A stretch of 64,000 nt of DNA from Lautropia dentalis (GCF_003892345.1 NZ_RRUE01000002.1:1256609-1320608), one strand, 5' to 3'; positions 46,907 to 56,913 are shown, numbered from the stretch's first letter. Translations and numbers: made by a program. Notes: a model not told the origin generated them from the letters alone.

Positions 46907-48419
46907 CGAACAGGGAAGCATGCGCTTTGACAGGCGCGGTAACGATGACACAGGATTCGGTGGGGACGGCATGGACGGAGAACGTCTTGCGCCCATCTTC
47001 AGCGACGATGAGCAGGTACAGTCCGCCCACGGCAGGCCTGGTCTGTTCGGACGGCTGAAAAATGCCTTTCCCCGTGGCTGGCCGCGTGTGCTGATCTCGC
47101 TGCTCATCGCCGTTTCCGTGTTCGGCATGCTGTATGGCTACATCAGTTCCAGGGAAACGGCGACCAGGGCCCGGCGTGCGACCGTCGAGCATCCCGCCGT
47201 ACCGAAACAGAAGGAGAAGCCGGGCGCGCCGGTGACGAAGGAGGAGTCGAGCCGGCATGCCCGGCAGGCGGCAGAGGACGCCGAGGCGGCCTACCAGAAA
47301 AACGAGAGCTATCAGCCACGGTTCGAGCCCTTCGTCGTGGAGGACGAAGGCAAGTTCCTGCCCGAAAGCGACGGGCTGCTCGATGTCGATACCGAAAGCA
47401 TAAACCGGGAGCGCGAGGGCAGGGAACGCAGGAAGGCCCAGGAGCAGGCCCGCAAGCAGGCGCTTTTTGCTGCCTCCTCCGGCACGTCGCGTGTCAGTAC
47501 GCCGGATGCCGATGTGACGACGCCTCCCGGGCGCGGGCAGACGCCTCATTCACGGGGTGGTTCCGGCGGTGGGCAGTCTGCCAGTACGCAGCTCGAGCGC
47601 CAGCAGCTGATGGAAGCGCAGCGACGTTACGAGCAGGAAAAGCGCGCGGCAGAAGCGGAACGCGACCGCTACACCAATGAAATCCGGCAGAGCACCGCAC
47701 GGGCCATTGCCAATCTGGTGGGAGATACGCGCGGCGGACCTGCCTTTGGTCCGGCAGGCAGCTACAGCTATGCGTCCTATCAGCAAAGGGAACGGGAGCA
47801 GTCCGCCCCGCAGGAAGCGGGTATGACCGGGGCGCCGCCCGAAGCGCAGCCGGCCCGGAAGCAGCATGGCCGTGTGCTGATCAAGGCGGGGTCGAGCCTG
47901 TACGCAACGCTCGATTCCGAAGCCAACACCGATGAAAGCAATGTGGTCTTTGCCACCATCCACGGCGGCCAGTGGGATGGCGCACGCATCTTCGGCACGA
48001 TCAAGGCGGGGCAGGAGAACATGACCTTCTCGTTTTCCAAACTGGCCCCGCAGGACGGGCGGCCGACCATGTCGATCAGTGCGGTTGCGCTGCGCGAAGA
48101 GGACGCCAAGCAGGGCATGGCCAGCACGGTCGATCATCATACGCTGTCCCGATACACGGCACTGGCGGCCGCTTCGCTGCTGGCAGGCTACGGGCGCGCC
48201 TACTCGCGCCCCACGGGGGATACGGTGGTCACCGGCAGTGGCACGGTCGTGACGACGAATCGTCGGGTCAATGCCAGGGAGGCCAACGCATCGGCCCTCG
48301 GTGAAGTGGGACAGGCTTTCTCGCAGGAGGTGCGGCGGGGCTTCAACCGGCCGACCACCTTCAGCACACCGGCATCGACCGGGTTTGCGCTCTTTTTCCT
48401 GGAGGACGTTCGTGGCTAA
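46899..48419 (+). CDS. dotG: T4BSS channel protein DotG/IcmE (TraO)
   Basis: 506 residues from the ATG at 46899, overlapping the dotH stop by 8 bases. A membrane helix (RVLISLLIAVSVFGMLYGYI) near residue 70 is followed by a charged coiled-coil region (RRYEQEKRAAEAERDRYTNE). The C-terminal VirB10-like domain is marked by VLIKAGSSLYATLDSEANTD, GARIFGTIKAGQENMTFSF and the ending RPTTFSTPASTGFALFFLED. DotG spans both membranes. The pentapeptide repeats of Legionella DotG are absent. Confidence 0.92.
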   Translation: MSDEQGSMRFDRRGNDDTGFGGDGMDGERLAPIFSDDEQVQSAHGRPGLFGRLKNAFPRGWPRVLISLLIAVSVFGMLYGYISSRETATRARRATVEHPAVPKQKEKPGAPVTKEESSRHARQAAEDAEAAYQKNESYQPRFEPFVVEDEGKFLPESDGLLDVDTESINREREGRERRKAQEQARKQALFAASSGTSRVSTPDADVTTPPGRGQTPHSRGGSGGGQSASTQLERQQLMEAQRRYEQEKRAAEAERDRYTNEIRQSTARAIANLVGDTRGGPAFGPAGSYSYASYQQREREQSAPQEAGMTGAPPEAQPARKQHGRVLIKAGSSLYATLDSEANTDESNVVFATIHGGQWDGARIFGTIKAGQENMTFSFSKLAPQDGRPTMSISAVALREEDAKQGMASTVDHHTLSRYTALAAASLLAGYGRAYSRPTGDTVVTGSGTVVTTNRRVNAREANASALGEVGQAFSQEVRRGFNRPTTFSTPASTGFALFFLEDVRG

Positions 48420-49074
48420 TACATCATCCGCGAAGAAAAAGAAGGACTCGAAGCTGTTCCTGATCGCTGGCGGCTCGGTGTTCGTCCTGCTGATTGCCGT
48501 CATGATTTTTGCCGTCCTGGGCTCATCGGGCGGAAAGTCCACGAAGGCCAGCGGCAAGACCGTGACCAAAGCCTATGAAATCAAGAATTACGGCGACACG
48601 CGTCGTACCGATGCGCTGGATGGGCAGATACGGAGCGTCAAAAAATCCGTCAATGCGCTTCCCGAGCAGATCGACAGCCTGCGCAATGAGGTGCAGGAAG
48701 CCTTCGGTGCGGTAAACACCGAGTTCGGCCGGACGAACAGTGATTTCAGCAAGGCCATCAACGACATTCACAAGGCCATCAACGCCCTGAATGAACGCAT
48801 TGCCAGACTGGAAAAACCCAGGGCGACCGTGAAGGAGATTCGTGTCGTCAAGCCTTCGAAGGCGGCGTCTGCAGAGCCCGTTCCGGCTCGTGCGCCCCGC
48901 CGGTCGGGCAAAAGCATCGATGCGGATGCCATCGTGGGGGACAGGGCATGGATCACGGTCGGTGACATCGAGGACAGCGTCGTTGCCGGAGATGCCATCC
49001 AGGTCGTGCCGAAGACCGAATCCGTCAGGGACGTGGACCCCACCGATGGCGTGATCATCACATCCTCCCACTGA
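48412..49074 (+). CDS. dotF: T4BSS inner-membrane protein DotF/IcmG-like (TraP)
   Basis: 220 residues from a GTG at 48412 with GGAGG seven bases upstream; it overlaps the dotG stop by 8 bases. Lysine-rich start (KKKKDSK), a single membrane helix (LIAGGSVFVLLIAVMIFAVL), then a periplasmic coiled coil (IRSVKKSVNALPEQIDSLRN to ALNERIARLEKP). The call rests on this layout and on position between dotG and dotE, as sequence is poorly conserved in this family. Confidence 0.78.
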   Translation: MANTSSAKKKKDSKLFLIAGGSVFVLLIAVMIFAVLGSSGGKSTKASGKTVTKAYEIKNYGDTRRTDALDGQIRSVKKSVNALPEQIDSLRNEVQEAFGAVNTEFGRTNSDFSKAINDIHKAINALNERIARLEKPRATVKEIRVVKPSKAASAEPVPARAPRRSGKSIDADAIVGDRAWITVGDIEDSVVAGDAIQVVPKTESVRDVDPTDGVIITSSH

Positions 49075-49075
49075 G

Positions 49076-49123
49076 GCACCGAAGCACCGAAGTACCGAAG
49101 TACCGAAGTACCGGAACATCGGA
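49076..49123 (+). repeat. 8-bp simple repeat between dotF and dotE
   Basis: Five units of G[CT]ACCGAA (the last GTACCGGA), then a diverged ACATCGGA, in the 75-bp gap before dotE. Such repeats change length easily and could alter spacing or translation of dotE. Confidence 0.8.
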
Positions 49124-49149
49124 TCAAGGGAATATCCTGGAACGGACAG

Positions 49150-49746
49150 ATGAACGGGGAAAATTTTCCAGACCTTCTGAGTCTGCTCATCAATGTGGCG
49201 AAGGTTGCGCCTCCGCTCATCGAGCTTTTCCAGCTGGGCGCCCTGATCGTGTCGCTGTGGTATACGCTGATGGGCTTTCTCACGCTGTACAGCGTCAACC
49301 GGGGATCGGCGTCGCGGTTCATGGCAGGAAAGTCGCAGAGCACGTTCACGCTTGCATTTTCCTATCTGACCGTCGGTGCGCTGATGTCGATGTTCTACCG
49401 TCTCGATCTGGTGGGCGTGTTCAACCTGACGCTGAGTGGCGGTCATGTCGCCACGCCCATCAACTCCGTCGACCTTCAATATGATGCAGGAGGAAACACC
49501 ACCGAAAGACTCAGAATTGCAACCACTGCCATTCTGTCCATTCTGCAGTTCATCGGCGTTGCCGCCATGATGCGCGGCGTGATGATGATCCATCACAACA
49601 ATGCCGGCCTGCAGAATGCATCGATCGGGAAATCCCTGATCTTCATCATTTCCGGGGCGGTCGCCTTCGACTTCAACTACTTCCTGAACGTCGTCAACAA
49701 CCAGCTCGGATACGACTTCATCGGGTTGTTCTCGCCCTTCCGGTAA
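49150..49746 (+). CDS. dotE: T4BSS membrane protein DotE/IcmC (TraQ)
   Basis: 198 residues with about four membrane helices (IELFQLGALIVSLWYTLMGF, STFTLAFSYLTVGALMSMFY, ILSILQFIGVAAMMRGVMMI, SLIFIISGAVAFDFNYFLNV). Size, topology and position between dotF and dotP match IcmC/DotE/TraQ. Role is in the inner-membrane part of the channel; details are unknown even in the model systems. Confidence 0.82.
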   Translation: MNGENFPDLLSLLINVAKVAPPLIELFQLGALIVSLWYTLMGFLTLYSVNRGSASRFMAGKSQSTFTLAFSYLTVGALMSMFYRLDLVGVFNLTLSGGHVATPINSVDLQYDAGGNTTERLRIATTAILSILQFIGVAAMMRGVMMIHHNNAGLQNASIGKSLIFIISGAVAFDFNYFLNVVNNQLGYDFIGLFSPFR

Positions 49747-49769
49747 CAACCACCGCAACAGGAGCAAAC

Positions 49770-50174
49770 ATGTCTCTCGCAATCTTTGGCAAAGGCCGCA
49801 CCCTCATCTCCCGCATCGAACATTGGTCGGCGCTGGCATTCATCAGCTATGCCTCGGGCATCGGTACCGCCCAGGCCGTACAGCGCCCGGACTATGACCT
49901 TGGCGGCGACACCGATACCGATGTCGCGGGTATCGTCGAGAACGTCGCCAACTCGGTGAAGGAGGTGCCCAACCTGTTCCTGATCCTGTTCTTCGTGGTC
50001 GGGCTCTTCGTCGGCCTCTGGGGGTTCATCATCCTGTACCGGGCACACCAGGAAGACCAGCGGGCGCAGGACAGCAAGGCCAAGGGCTGGATCATGCTCC
50101 TCATCGGCGCGCTGGCCTGTTCCGGCACCGCCGTGATGACGGCACTGCGCAATTCCGTTCTCGGAACGAACTGA
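49770..50174 (+). CDS. dotP: T4BSS membrane protein DotP/IcmD (TraR)
   Basis: 134 residues with a signal-like N-terminus and two membrane helices (LFLILFFVVGLFVGLWGFII; GWIMLLIGALACSGTAVMTA) around a short charged loop (RAHQEDQRAQDSKAKG). This is the IcmD/TraR layout, and the neighbours fit. Starts 23 bp after dotE with AACAGGAG upstream. Confidence 0.85.
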   Translation: MSLAIFGKGRTLISRIEHWSALAFISYASGIGTAQAVQRPDYDLGGDTDTDVAGIVENVANSVKEVPNLFLILFFVVGLFVGLWGFIILYRAHQEDQRAQDSKAKGWIMLLIGALACSGTAVMTALRNSVLGTN

Positions 50175-50193
50175 TCCATTCATCACTCCGTAG

Positions 50194-50213
50194 CCGGGAA
50201 GCCGGGTTCCCGG
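50194..50213 (+). promoter_or_regulatory. Hairpin between dotP and dotN
   Basis: CCGGGAA and TTCCCGG (7-bp stem, loop GCCGGG) lie just after dotP, with no T-run. Could dampen transcription or protect the upstream mRNA. Confidence 0.35.
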
Positions 50214-50229
50214 GAGCCTCTGCAAAGCC

Positions 50230-51003
50230 ATGCGGCACGTTGGCTCCCTGGCGCCCGCTTTCCCGGCCCGTCGCCGCATGATGTCACTGCGTCTGTACAG
50301 ACAGCCCCGGATTGATGCCACGAGCGGGGCACAGGATGTCCAAAGGGAACCGGAAGCCGGCCGGGCGTTTGCCGCCACGCGTGAAAGCGTCTTCGATCGC
50401 GATGAGAGCCGCTGCCAGTACTGTGGTTTCGTGGCCCACAAATGGCAGGAGGTTCATCACCTGAATGGAGACCATTCGGACAGCACACCGGAGAATCTGG
50501 TCACGGTGTGCAACCTATGTCATCAGGTGCATCACTGCGGGCAGGCCGGGGCCAGGCAGGCGGGTTTCGTCGCCGTCATTCCGGAGCTGACGCAGACGGA
50601 GGTGAATCACATCGCACGCGCGCACTTCGTGATCCGCACCATGGTCAGCCATTGCGCCGACGCGGCAGAGCGCCGGGCGCAGGGCAGCGTGGCAGCGCTG
50701 CTGGAATCTGTCTATGGCGTTCTGGAAAGCCGGATAGCCAGGCTGAACACACCATCCGGTGTCATCGACATCAGCGATCCTGCCGTCTGGCATGAAGTGG
50801 TGTGCCGCCATGGGAAGGCGTCTGCCGAGGGGGCCTTCGACGCCTTTCGCCTGGTACCCACACAGGGGGCGTTCAGGCGGGCGCAGCTGGATTATTACGC
50901 CAGAAGTCGCCGGGAGGCGTTTGAGGCCCGTGTGTGGCGCGATGCACTGGACCGGGTTCGGTACCTGTGCCCGAAACAATCAGGAAACAACAGGGGACGT
51001 TGA
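50230..51003 (+). CDS. dotN: T4BSS HNH-like protein DotN/IcmJ (TraT)
   Basis: 257 residues as called; the ATG at 50281 (MSLRLYRQPRIDAT) is an equally good start. The zinc-binding HNH-like module is clear: SRCQYCGFVAHKWQEVHHLN, GDHSDSTPENLVTVCNLCHQ, VHHCG, with two CxxC pairs. IcmJ/DotN is a component of the DotL coupling complex; despite the HNH look, nuclease activity is not its known role. Lies directly before dotO, as icmJ-icmB in Legionella and traT-traU in R64. Confidence 0.9.
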   Translation: MRHVGSLAPAFPARRRMMSLRLYRQPRIDATSGAQDVQREPEAGRAFAATRESVFDRDESRCQYCGFVAHKWQEVHHLNGDHSDSTPENLVTVCNLCHQVHHCGQAGARQAGFVAVIPELTQTEVNHIARAHFVIRTMVSHCADAAERRAQGSVAALLESVYGVLESRIARLNTPSGVIDISDPAVWHEVVCRHGKASAEGAFDAFRLVPTQGAFRRAQLDYYARSRREAFEARVWRDALDRVRYLCPKQSGNNRGR

Positions 51004-51006
51004 GCC

Positions 51007-54000
51007 ATGGCTGGCGTAATGGAAGCACTTCTTGTGGGCATGCTCGGCTTTCTGAAAATGGAAAGCCGTGACTACTGCGATCTGGAAACAGTGGATGGCA
51101 GGCACACCATCGTATCGTCCGATGGCAAGTATGGCAGTGTCATCCGCTTCAACGGAACGAAGTCGGTCATCAGTTTCGAGCGGTTCAAGGACATGGTCGA
51201 ACGCCTGAACTACGCGTTCGATCCCTACCTCAAGGGTACGGGATATCGTGTCCAGGTGGTTTTCATCCGGGATGACGACTCCATGACGGCGCTCCGGGGG
51301 CTGTCGGATACCCAGAAGGAGACGGCCCGAAAGATCGGCCTCAACATGGAGGATCTGATCAACGAATCGGTCGATACGCTGCGCCAGTACACCTATTACG
51401 AAGACTGCCATTTCGTGCTGTGGACGACGCCGGAAGTCCTGAATGACCCGGAAATCAAGAAAATTGCCACGGACCGCATCAAGGACAAGAAGGAGCACAA
51501 CATCCCGGCCATGGCCAACGGCCAGAATCCGTTCGTCGTGGCGGACATCCTGCACAACAAGCACAACGCCTATGTCTCGGCCATTCTGACCGTCATGCAG
51601 TCGGGGGAGTTTGCCTGTGACGTATCGCTGCTGGATGTGCGGCGGGCGCTGCGTGCCATCCGCAAGAGCGTGCTGCCGGACATCACCGCCGACAGCTGGG
51701 AGCCCATCATCCCCGGTGTGGAACATCCGCTGATGTGGAAGAGCAATACATCCGGTGATGATCTGTCCGAAGTCCTGCCGCCGCCGCTCAAGGAGCAGAT
51801 CCTCAGCCGTTCGCTGGAAATCGGCCATGACGCCCATCCCGTTCTGCGCGACCGCAACTGGGTGCGTATCGGCAACCGGGTGTTCTCGCCGATGCTGATC
51901 GATGTCCCGCCCGGGCGTCCCGATCATTTCCAGAAGCTCTTCGACATGCTCAACAAGACGGTTGCACGGTACAAGGGGCAGGAGCGCGCATGTCCCTATG
52001 CCATCAGCATGATGCTGGAGGGCGATGGTCTGCGTTCGACCAGTTTCCGCTCGATGCTGGCCACCATCTTCCAGATGCTGGACTCCCGCAACAAGAGCCT
52101 GCAGATGTCGGTGAAGACCCTGAGCGCGCTCCGGGAAGAGGGGCTTGCCATCGTCAAGCTCAGCATGAGCGCCATGACCTGGGCAGACGAAGGCGACAAC
52201 GTGACGGAAGAGCTGTCGCTGCGCGAAAAGGGGGTATCTGCCGCCCTGCAGCAGTGGGGCAACCCCAAGGTGGGGGAACGCACCGGCGATCCCATGTCCG
52301 TCGTGCAGAGCACGGCAATCGGCATGGCCACGCGCAGTGTGGCTCCGGCGGCGGCTGCCCCCCTGCACGATGCCATCTGGATGATGCCGCTCACGCGTCC
52401 CTCGTCGGCATTCACTGCCCCATCCACCTACATGCGTTCGCTCGATGGCAAGCTGCAGGCATTCCAGTTCTTCTCGTCCAGCCAGACCACCTTCTTCTGG
52501 CTGATCTCCGGCAAGCCGGGTTCGGGAAAATCCGTTTTCATGAACCACATCAATCTGGAGACCATCCTGATGGGCGGGCAGACCAGCCTTCCCTATGCGT
52601 GCATCATCGACATCGGCGCCTCCTCGTCGGGCATGATCGACCTGGTGAAGGAGTCCCTGCCGCCGGAAAGCCAGCATCTGGTCATGCACGCACGCCTGCA
52701 GAACGACAAGGCCCATGGCATCAACATCATGGATACCTATCTGGGCCTGCGGGTACAGCTTCAGAACCAGCTCGACAATACCGTGGCGTTCATCACCGCA
52801 CTGGTCACCCCTTCGGAGCTTGCCGGCAACCCCATGGTGGGCATGTCCAACTTCGTGCGCAACGTCGTTTCGCGGGCCTACGAGAAGAAAAACCCGACAT
52901 CGGCCAATCCGGAACCGAACCGGTACCTGTACGGGCGGGACGAACTGGTGGATCAGGCCGTGGAAAAGCTGGGCATATGGGATACCAGTGACGAAACGGC
53001 CGAGCCGCTGACCTACTGGGACATCGTGGATGCCTGTTTCGATGCCGGGATGATCCACGAGGCCGAAGTGGCCCAGCGCTATGCGGTTCCCATCCTGAAC
53101 GATCTGGTGACGGTGGCGGCCGGATTGCGGGCGGAGTACGAGCACATCAGGACGAACAACGATTCGTCCCTGGTCGACGAGTTCATCCGGGGCATCCGGG
53201 ATGCCGTCGACCAGTACCCCATCTTTGCCGACATCACCCAGTTCGACATCGGGTCGTCCCGTGTGGTTGCGCTGGATCTTCAGGACGTTGCGTCCCGCAG
53301 CGAGCAGCCGGAGGTGAACAAGCGCTCGGCACTCATGTACTTCATGGCGTGCGAAGTCTTCATGCGAAAGATTTCGTTACACAAGGAAATGCTCAAGACC
53401 ATCAGGGAGCAGGCGCGCCGATACTATCTGCATTACAAGACGCTGGTGGACAGTTTGATCGATGTCAAAAAAATTCTGGTCTTTGACGAATGGCACGTCA
53501 CACGCAACAATAAGGCGCTGCATGGGCAGGTCGACAGCATCGTCCGCCTGGGGCGCAAGCTGCAGCTGGATGTCCGCATTGCGTCGCAGGCCATGAGCGA
53601 TTTTGCCGGCATGACGGCATTTGCCACCTGCTTCATCATTCTGGACTCGGGGGACAAGCAGTCACGTGAATGGATGCGTGACAACATCGGCCTGACCCCG
53701 GAGGCAGAGAGCGCCATGATCGACCGGGTGCACGGCCCATCATCCATAGGAGCCACCTTCCTTGCCAAGATCAGAACCTCTTCCAGCGAGTATTATCAGC
53801 TCTACACGCTGACGCTGGGGCCCAAGCGCCTCTGGGCCCTGTCGACCACGGCCGAAGACATGCGGTTGCGCAGCATGCTCTACGAGAACATGCCCAAGCC
53901 GGCCGCCCGCGCCATTCTTGCCGAACGCTTCAGGGGAGGCAGCGCCAAGCGGTTCATCGAGGACAAGGCCCGCCACGTCGCCGTCGGCAACGGGTTCGAC

Positions 54001-54105
54001 CGTGAAGAGGCCGAGGGCACCGTGGTCGAGCAGCTCGGGCGTGACCTGATCACGGTCTACAACAACAATCCGGGCAAGTACGAGCAGGAGACGCGGAGCA
54101 TCTGA
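51007..54105 (+). CDS. dotO: T4BSS VirB4-type ATPase DotO/IcmB (TraU)
   Basis: 1032 residues, the expected size. The N-terminal half lacks motifs; the ATPase half starts with Walker A LISGKPGSGKSVFMN near residue 505 and has ILVFDEWHVTRNNKAL as Walker B, VRIASQAMSDFAGM and FIILDSGDKQSREWM later. DotO hexamers sit at the cytoplasmic entrance of the channel and recruit DotB. dotL starts after a single base, so the two are coupled. Confidence 0.95.
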   Translation: MAGVMEALLVGMLGFLKMESRDYCDLETVDGRHTIVSSDGKYGSVIRFNGTKSVISFERFKDMVERLNYAFDPYLKGTGYRVQVVFIRDDDSMTALRGLSDTQKETARKIGLNMEDLINESVDTLRQYTYYEDCHFVLWTTPEVLNDPEIKKIATDRIKDKKEHNIPAMANGQNPFVVADILHNKHNAYVSAILTVMQSGEFACDVSLLDVRRALRAIRKSVLPDITADSWEPIIPGVEHPLMWKSNTSGDDLSEVLPPPLKEQILSRSLEIGHDAHPVLRDRNWVRIGNRVFSPMLIDVPPGRPDHFQKLFDMLNKTVARYKGQERACPYAISMMLEGDGLRSTSFRSMLATIFQMLDSRNKSLQMSVKTLSALREEGLAIVKLSMSAMTWADEGDNVTEELSLREKGVSAALQQWGNPKVGERTGDPMSVVQSTAIGMATRSVAPAAAAPLHDAIWMMPLTRPSSAFTAPSTYMRSLDGKLQAFQFFSSSQTTFFWLISGKPGSGKSVFMNHINLETILMGGQTSLPYACIIDIGASSSGMIDLVKESLPPESQHLVMHARLQNDKAHGINIMDTYLGLRVQLQNQLDNTVAFITALVTPSELAGNPMVGMSNFVRNVVSRAYEKKNPTSANPEPNRYLYGRDELVDQAVEKLGIWDTSDETAEPLTYWDIVDACFDAGMIHEAEVAQRYAVPILNDLVTVAAGLRAEYEHIRTNNDSSLVDEFIRGIRDAVDQYPIFADITQFDIGSSRVVALDLQDVASRSEQPEVNKRSALMYFMACEVFMRKISLHKEMLKTIREQARRYYLHYKTLVDSLIDVKKILVFDEWHVTRNNKALHGQVDSIVRLGRKLQLDVRIASQAMSDFAGMTAFATCFIILDSGDKQSREWMRDNIGLTPEAESAMIDRVHGPSSIGATFLAKIRTSSSEYYQLYTLTLGPKRLWALSTTAEDMRLRSMLYENMPKPAARAILAERFRGGSAKRFIEDKARHVAVGNGFDREEAEGTVVEQLGRDLITVYNNNPGKYEQETRSI

Positions 54106-54106
54106 C

Positions 54107-56818
54107 ATGCAATACAACGGCAGTTCCCGACAGGAGGAGATTTCTGCACGGTCGCGTGTGCGCGATACACGCTTCGCCGGCCAGAAGCTCGGTGCGTTTC
54201 TGAAAACGCCCTTCGGAACCGTCGTTGGCCTGGTGGCGTGTCTGGTGCTGATGCTCATTCTTCTGCAGATACCGTTCTCCGGCGAGCTTGGCCTCGGCGT
54301 GCTGGCCATTCTCGGGGCGGTTCACTTCCGGACGGACAACCGGGCATTCGACATGCCGTTTCGCGTTCCGGCCCATGCCAACCTGCGCGATGGCTCCAGC
54401 CGTGACGGCAAAAGCCCCGGCAATGGCATCACCTATCTGGGCAACGACAGCGAGACGGGTGAGCAGATCTATGTGAGCAATTCGGACCTTCGCACCCACC
54501 AGATCGTGTTCGGCACCACGGGGTCCGGCAAGACCGAGTACATCCTGGGGCTGCTCTTCAACGCGCTGGTCCAGGACTCGGGTTTCATCTACGTGGACGG
54601 CAAGGGAGACCCGAAGACCGAGAAGGACGTGTTTCGTCTGGCGCGCGTCGCCGGCCGGGAAGATGATCTGCTGGTCATCAACTTCATGAATGGTGCCCGG
54701 GACTTCATCGAGAAGCAGCGCGACAAGGTCACCAACAACATGAACATCATGGGCAACACCTCGTCCGGGATGCTCATCGAACTGATCGTGTCGCTGATGG
54801 ACGACTCGGGGGGCACCAACGGCGACATGTGGAAGGGCCGGGCCATTTCCTTCGTTGCCGCGCTGACCCGTGTACTGGTGTACCTGCGCGACCGGGGCGT
54901 CATCACGCTGTCACCCGGGCGCTTCATCGAATACTTCGAGATTGCCGAAGTCTACCGGCTTGCCTACGAACACAACGGCAGATATGGCGACCGGTTCGAG
55001 GAGGTGGTGGGGCAACTGAAGACGTACCTGATCTCGCTGCCGGGCTTCAGGGCGCCGGGGGCCGGCGGTGGCGCTTCGGATGCACCGAAATTCGACCAGA
55101 AAACACTCGAGCAGCATGGTTACATCATCATGCAGCTCACGCGAATATTCACGGATCTGAATTACAACTACGGACACATTTTCAAGACTCGCGTAGGAGA
55201 TGTCGACTTTTTTGACGTTGTTCTCAATCGTCGTCTGCTTTGCGTTCTGTTGCCAGCGCTCGAGCGTGCACCCGATACCATGAAGATGCTGGGTAAAATG
55301 GTCGTCGGCTCGGTCAAGCAGATGATGGCCGGGTGCCTGGGCAACCGGGTCGAGGGCATGGTTCGCGAGACCATCGACAGCCGCTCGACCAACGCTTCCA
55401 CGCCGTTCTATCTGGTGTTCGACGAGTATGGCCTGTACGCGGTGCTCGGTTTTGCCGTGGCCCCGGCGCAGGGACGTTCGCTGGGGTTCAGCATCACCTT
55501 CGGCGCACAGGATTTCGAGTCGCTCAAAAAGGCTTCTCCGGAAGAAGCCAACGCCACGTGGGAGAATACCAACATTCGGGTAATTGGACGGATGACCTCG
55601 GGGATGGAGAATTCAGAGACCTGGCTCCGCGCCAAGGGGGCGGCGGGCGAAGCCATCATGGCTGTGCAAAGAGGATATGAACGAACCAGTGCACTCATCG
55701 GCCGCATGGTCCGGCAGGGTGACGGCATCGATCTCGAACGGCGAAGCCGGCTCGAGTACGATGACATCGCCTCGCAGGAAAATGGCGAATTCACGTTCAT
55801 CCTGGGCAAGAAGTCGGGTGGCGGGCGACGCGGCAGTGTGCATGTCGTGCGCGGCATGGGCTTCTACACGGCCGGCCCCGACCCGCGGGCAATCAGGCTC
55901 AACGATTTCATCCCCATCGAGCCACCCGAAGAGGCAGACCTTCCCATCACCGACGAAACCATTCGCCAGATAGGTGAGGCACTCGGGGCCGGCACGTTCG
56001 ACAGGGATGTGATGTCGCAGATGCAGCCGAATGCGCTGCTGTCCGACCTGCAGGATTTCTTCACGCGCCACGACCAGGAGGGCATTCCGGAGGCGCGATT
56101 CGAGCTGGGGCAGGCCGTGCTTCATGAACTGCTCTCGCGTCATGAAGCGCGCAGCGCCGAAGCCCGGGAGCAGGCCGCACGGGTCATCGATGCGTGCAGC
56201 AGCCGTACGGCCGCCCTCCCGGCGGCGTCCACCGGGAAGGGCGCACGCGGCCATGCCGAAGGCGGGACGACCGGCAATGCCCGGCAAACGCCACGGCGTG
56301 GCAGCAGCCTGCGGGCCACGCTCATGAAAACCAGGCCGGAGAAGCGCACACGCTACCAGAACCGGGCCACCGATGACGCTACCGGTGCACATGCCATGGA
56401 GCCGGCACCGTCGTCGACCAACCTGATCGTCACGCCCGACGGAAAGCGACTGCCACCGGAGGGGCATGACATGGCACGCAGCGCCTATCCGTTTCTGTAC
56501 CGTATGGCCGACGAAAAGTCATCGCTCGGCGCAGAAGACATCGACAGCGAAGTCAATGAAATTGCTCCGTACCAGTCGCTGCTGCAGGTCGAAGCCTTGA
56601 TCATGGGTGAGCCGGCAGACATCGAGGAACACTGGCGGCGCCAGTCGGTGGCACGCAAGATACGTGCGGAAATTGCCGGCAGCACGCATTACATCGATCT
56701 GCCCGTGCCGCAGGCATGCACCCAGGAGCAGGCCGACAGAATGATCGAAGAACTGGTCAACAAGTGCAATGCCATCATCGAAGAGGCGAAACAGCGCGCA
56801 AGTGATGGCAATGAATGA
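54107..56818 (+). CDS. dotL: T4BSS coupling ATPase DotL/IcmO (TrbC)
   Basis: 903 residues. Two N-terminal membrane helices (GTVVGLVACLVLMLILLQIP; LGLGVLAILGAVHF), then a TraD/VirD4-like motor: HQIVFGTTGSGKTEYILGLL (Walker A, about residue 140), FIYVDGKGDPKTEKDVFRLA, FYLVFDEYGLYAVLGFAVAP (Walker B). A long variable C-terminal tail (about 640-903) would bind adaptors or substrates. DotL selects DNA-protein complexes or effectors for export. Partner of DotM and DotN; here in the opposite block from dotM. Confidence 0.95.
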   Translation: MQYNGSSRQEEISARSRVRDTRFAGQKLGAFLKTPFGTVVGLVACLVLMLILLQIPFSGELGLGVLAILGAVHFRTDNRAFDMPFRVPAHANLRDGSSRDGKSPGNGITYLGNDSETGEQIYVSNSDLRTHQIVFGTTGSGKTEYILGLLFNALVQDSGFIYVDGKGDPKTEKDVFRLARVAGREDDLLVINFMNGARDFIEKQRDKVTNNMNIMGNTSSGMLIELIVSLMDDSGGTNGDMWKGRAISFVAALTRVLVYLRDRGVITLSPGRFIEYFEIAEVYRLAYEHNGRYGDRFEEVVGQLKTYLISLPGFRAPGAGGGASDAPKFDQKTLEQHGYIIMQLTRIFTDLNYNYGHIFKTRVGDVDFFDVVLNRRLLCVLLPALERAPDTMKMLGKMVVGSVKQMMAGCLGNRVEGMVRETIDSRSTNASTPFYLVFDEYGLYAVLGFAVAPAQGRSLGFSITFGAQDFESLKKASPEEANATWENTNIRVIGRMTSGMENSETWLRAKGAAGEAIMAVQRGYERTSALIGRMVRQGDGIDLERRSRLEYDDIASQENGEFTFILGKKSGGGRRGSVHVVRGMGFYTAGPDPRAIRLNDFIPIEPPEEADLPITDETIRQIGEALGAGTFDRDVMSQMQPNALLSDLQDFFTRHDQEGIPEARFELGQAVLHELLSRHEARSAEAREQAARVIDACSSRTAALPAASTGKGARGHAEGGTTGNARQTPRRGSSLRATLMKTRPEKRTRYQNRATDDATGAHAMEPAPSSTNLIVTPDGKRLPPEGHDMARSAYPFLYRMADEKSSLGAEDIDSEVNEIAPYQSLLQVEALIMGEPADIEEHWRRQSVARKIRAEIAGSTHYIDLPVPQACTQEQADRMIEELVNKCNAIIEEAKQRASDGNE

Positions 56819-56854
56819 CATGTCACGCATGGCATAATGAAGTGCGTCATGGAC

Positions 56855-56875
56855 GAACGGGTTCATGACACGTTC
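56855..56875. promoter_or_regulatory. Imperfect palindrome after dotL
   Basis: GAACG-GGT-TCATGA-CAC-GTTC is a 21-bp imperfect palindrome centred on TCATGA in the gap before the zinc-ribbon gene, shortly after a -10-like GCATAATG. Possible operator for the last genes of the block. Confidence 0.35.
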
Positions 56876-56913
56876 CAGGGTCACGGTTCAGGGTTCATTC
56901 GGAAAATCATGCC

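Noticed and set aside
50230..51003. Free-standing HNH homing endonuclease inserted in the operon
   Set aside because: Position between dotP and dotO and overall size match IcmJ/TraT, which carries this HNH-like zinc module.
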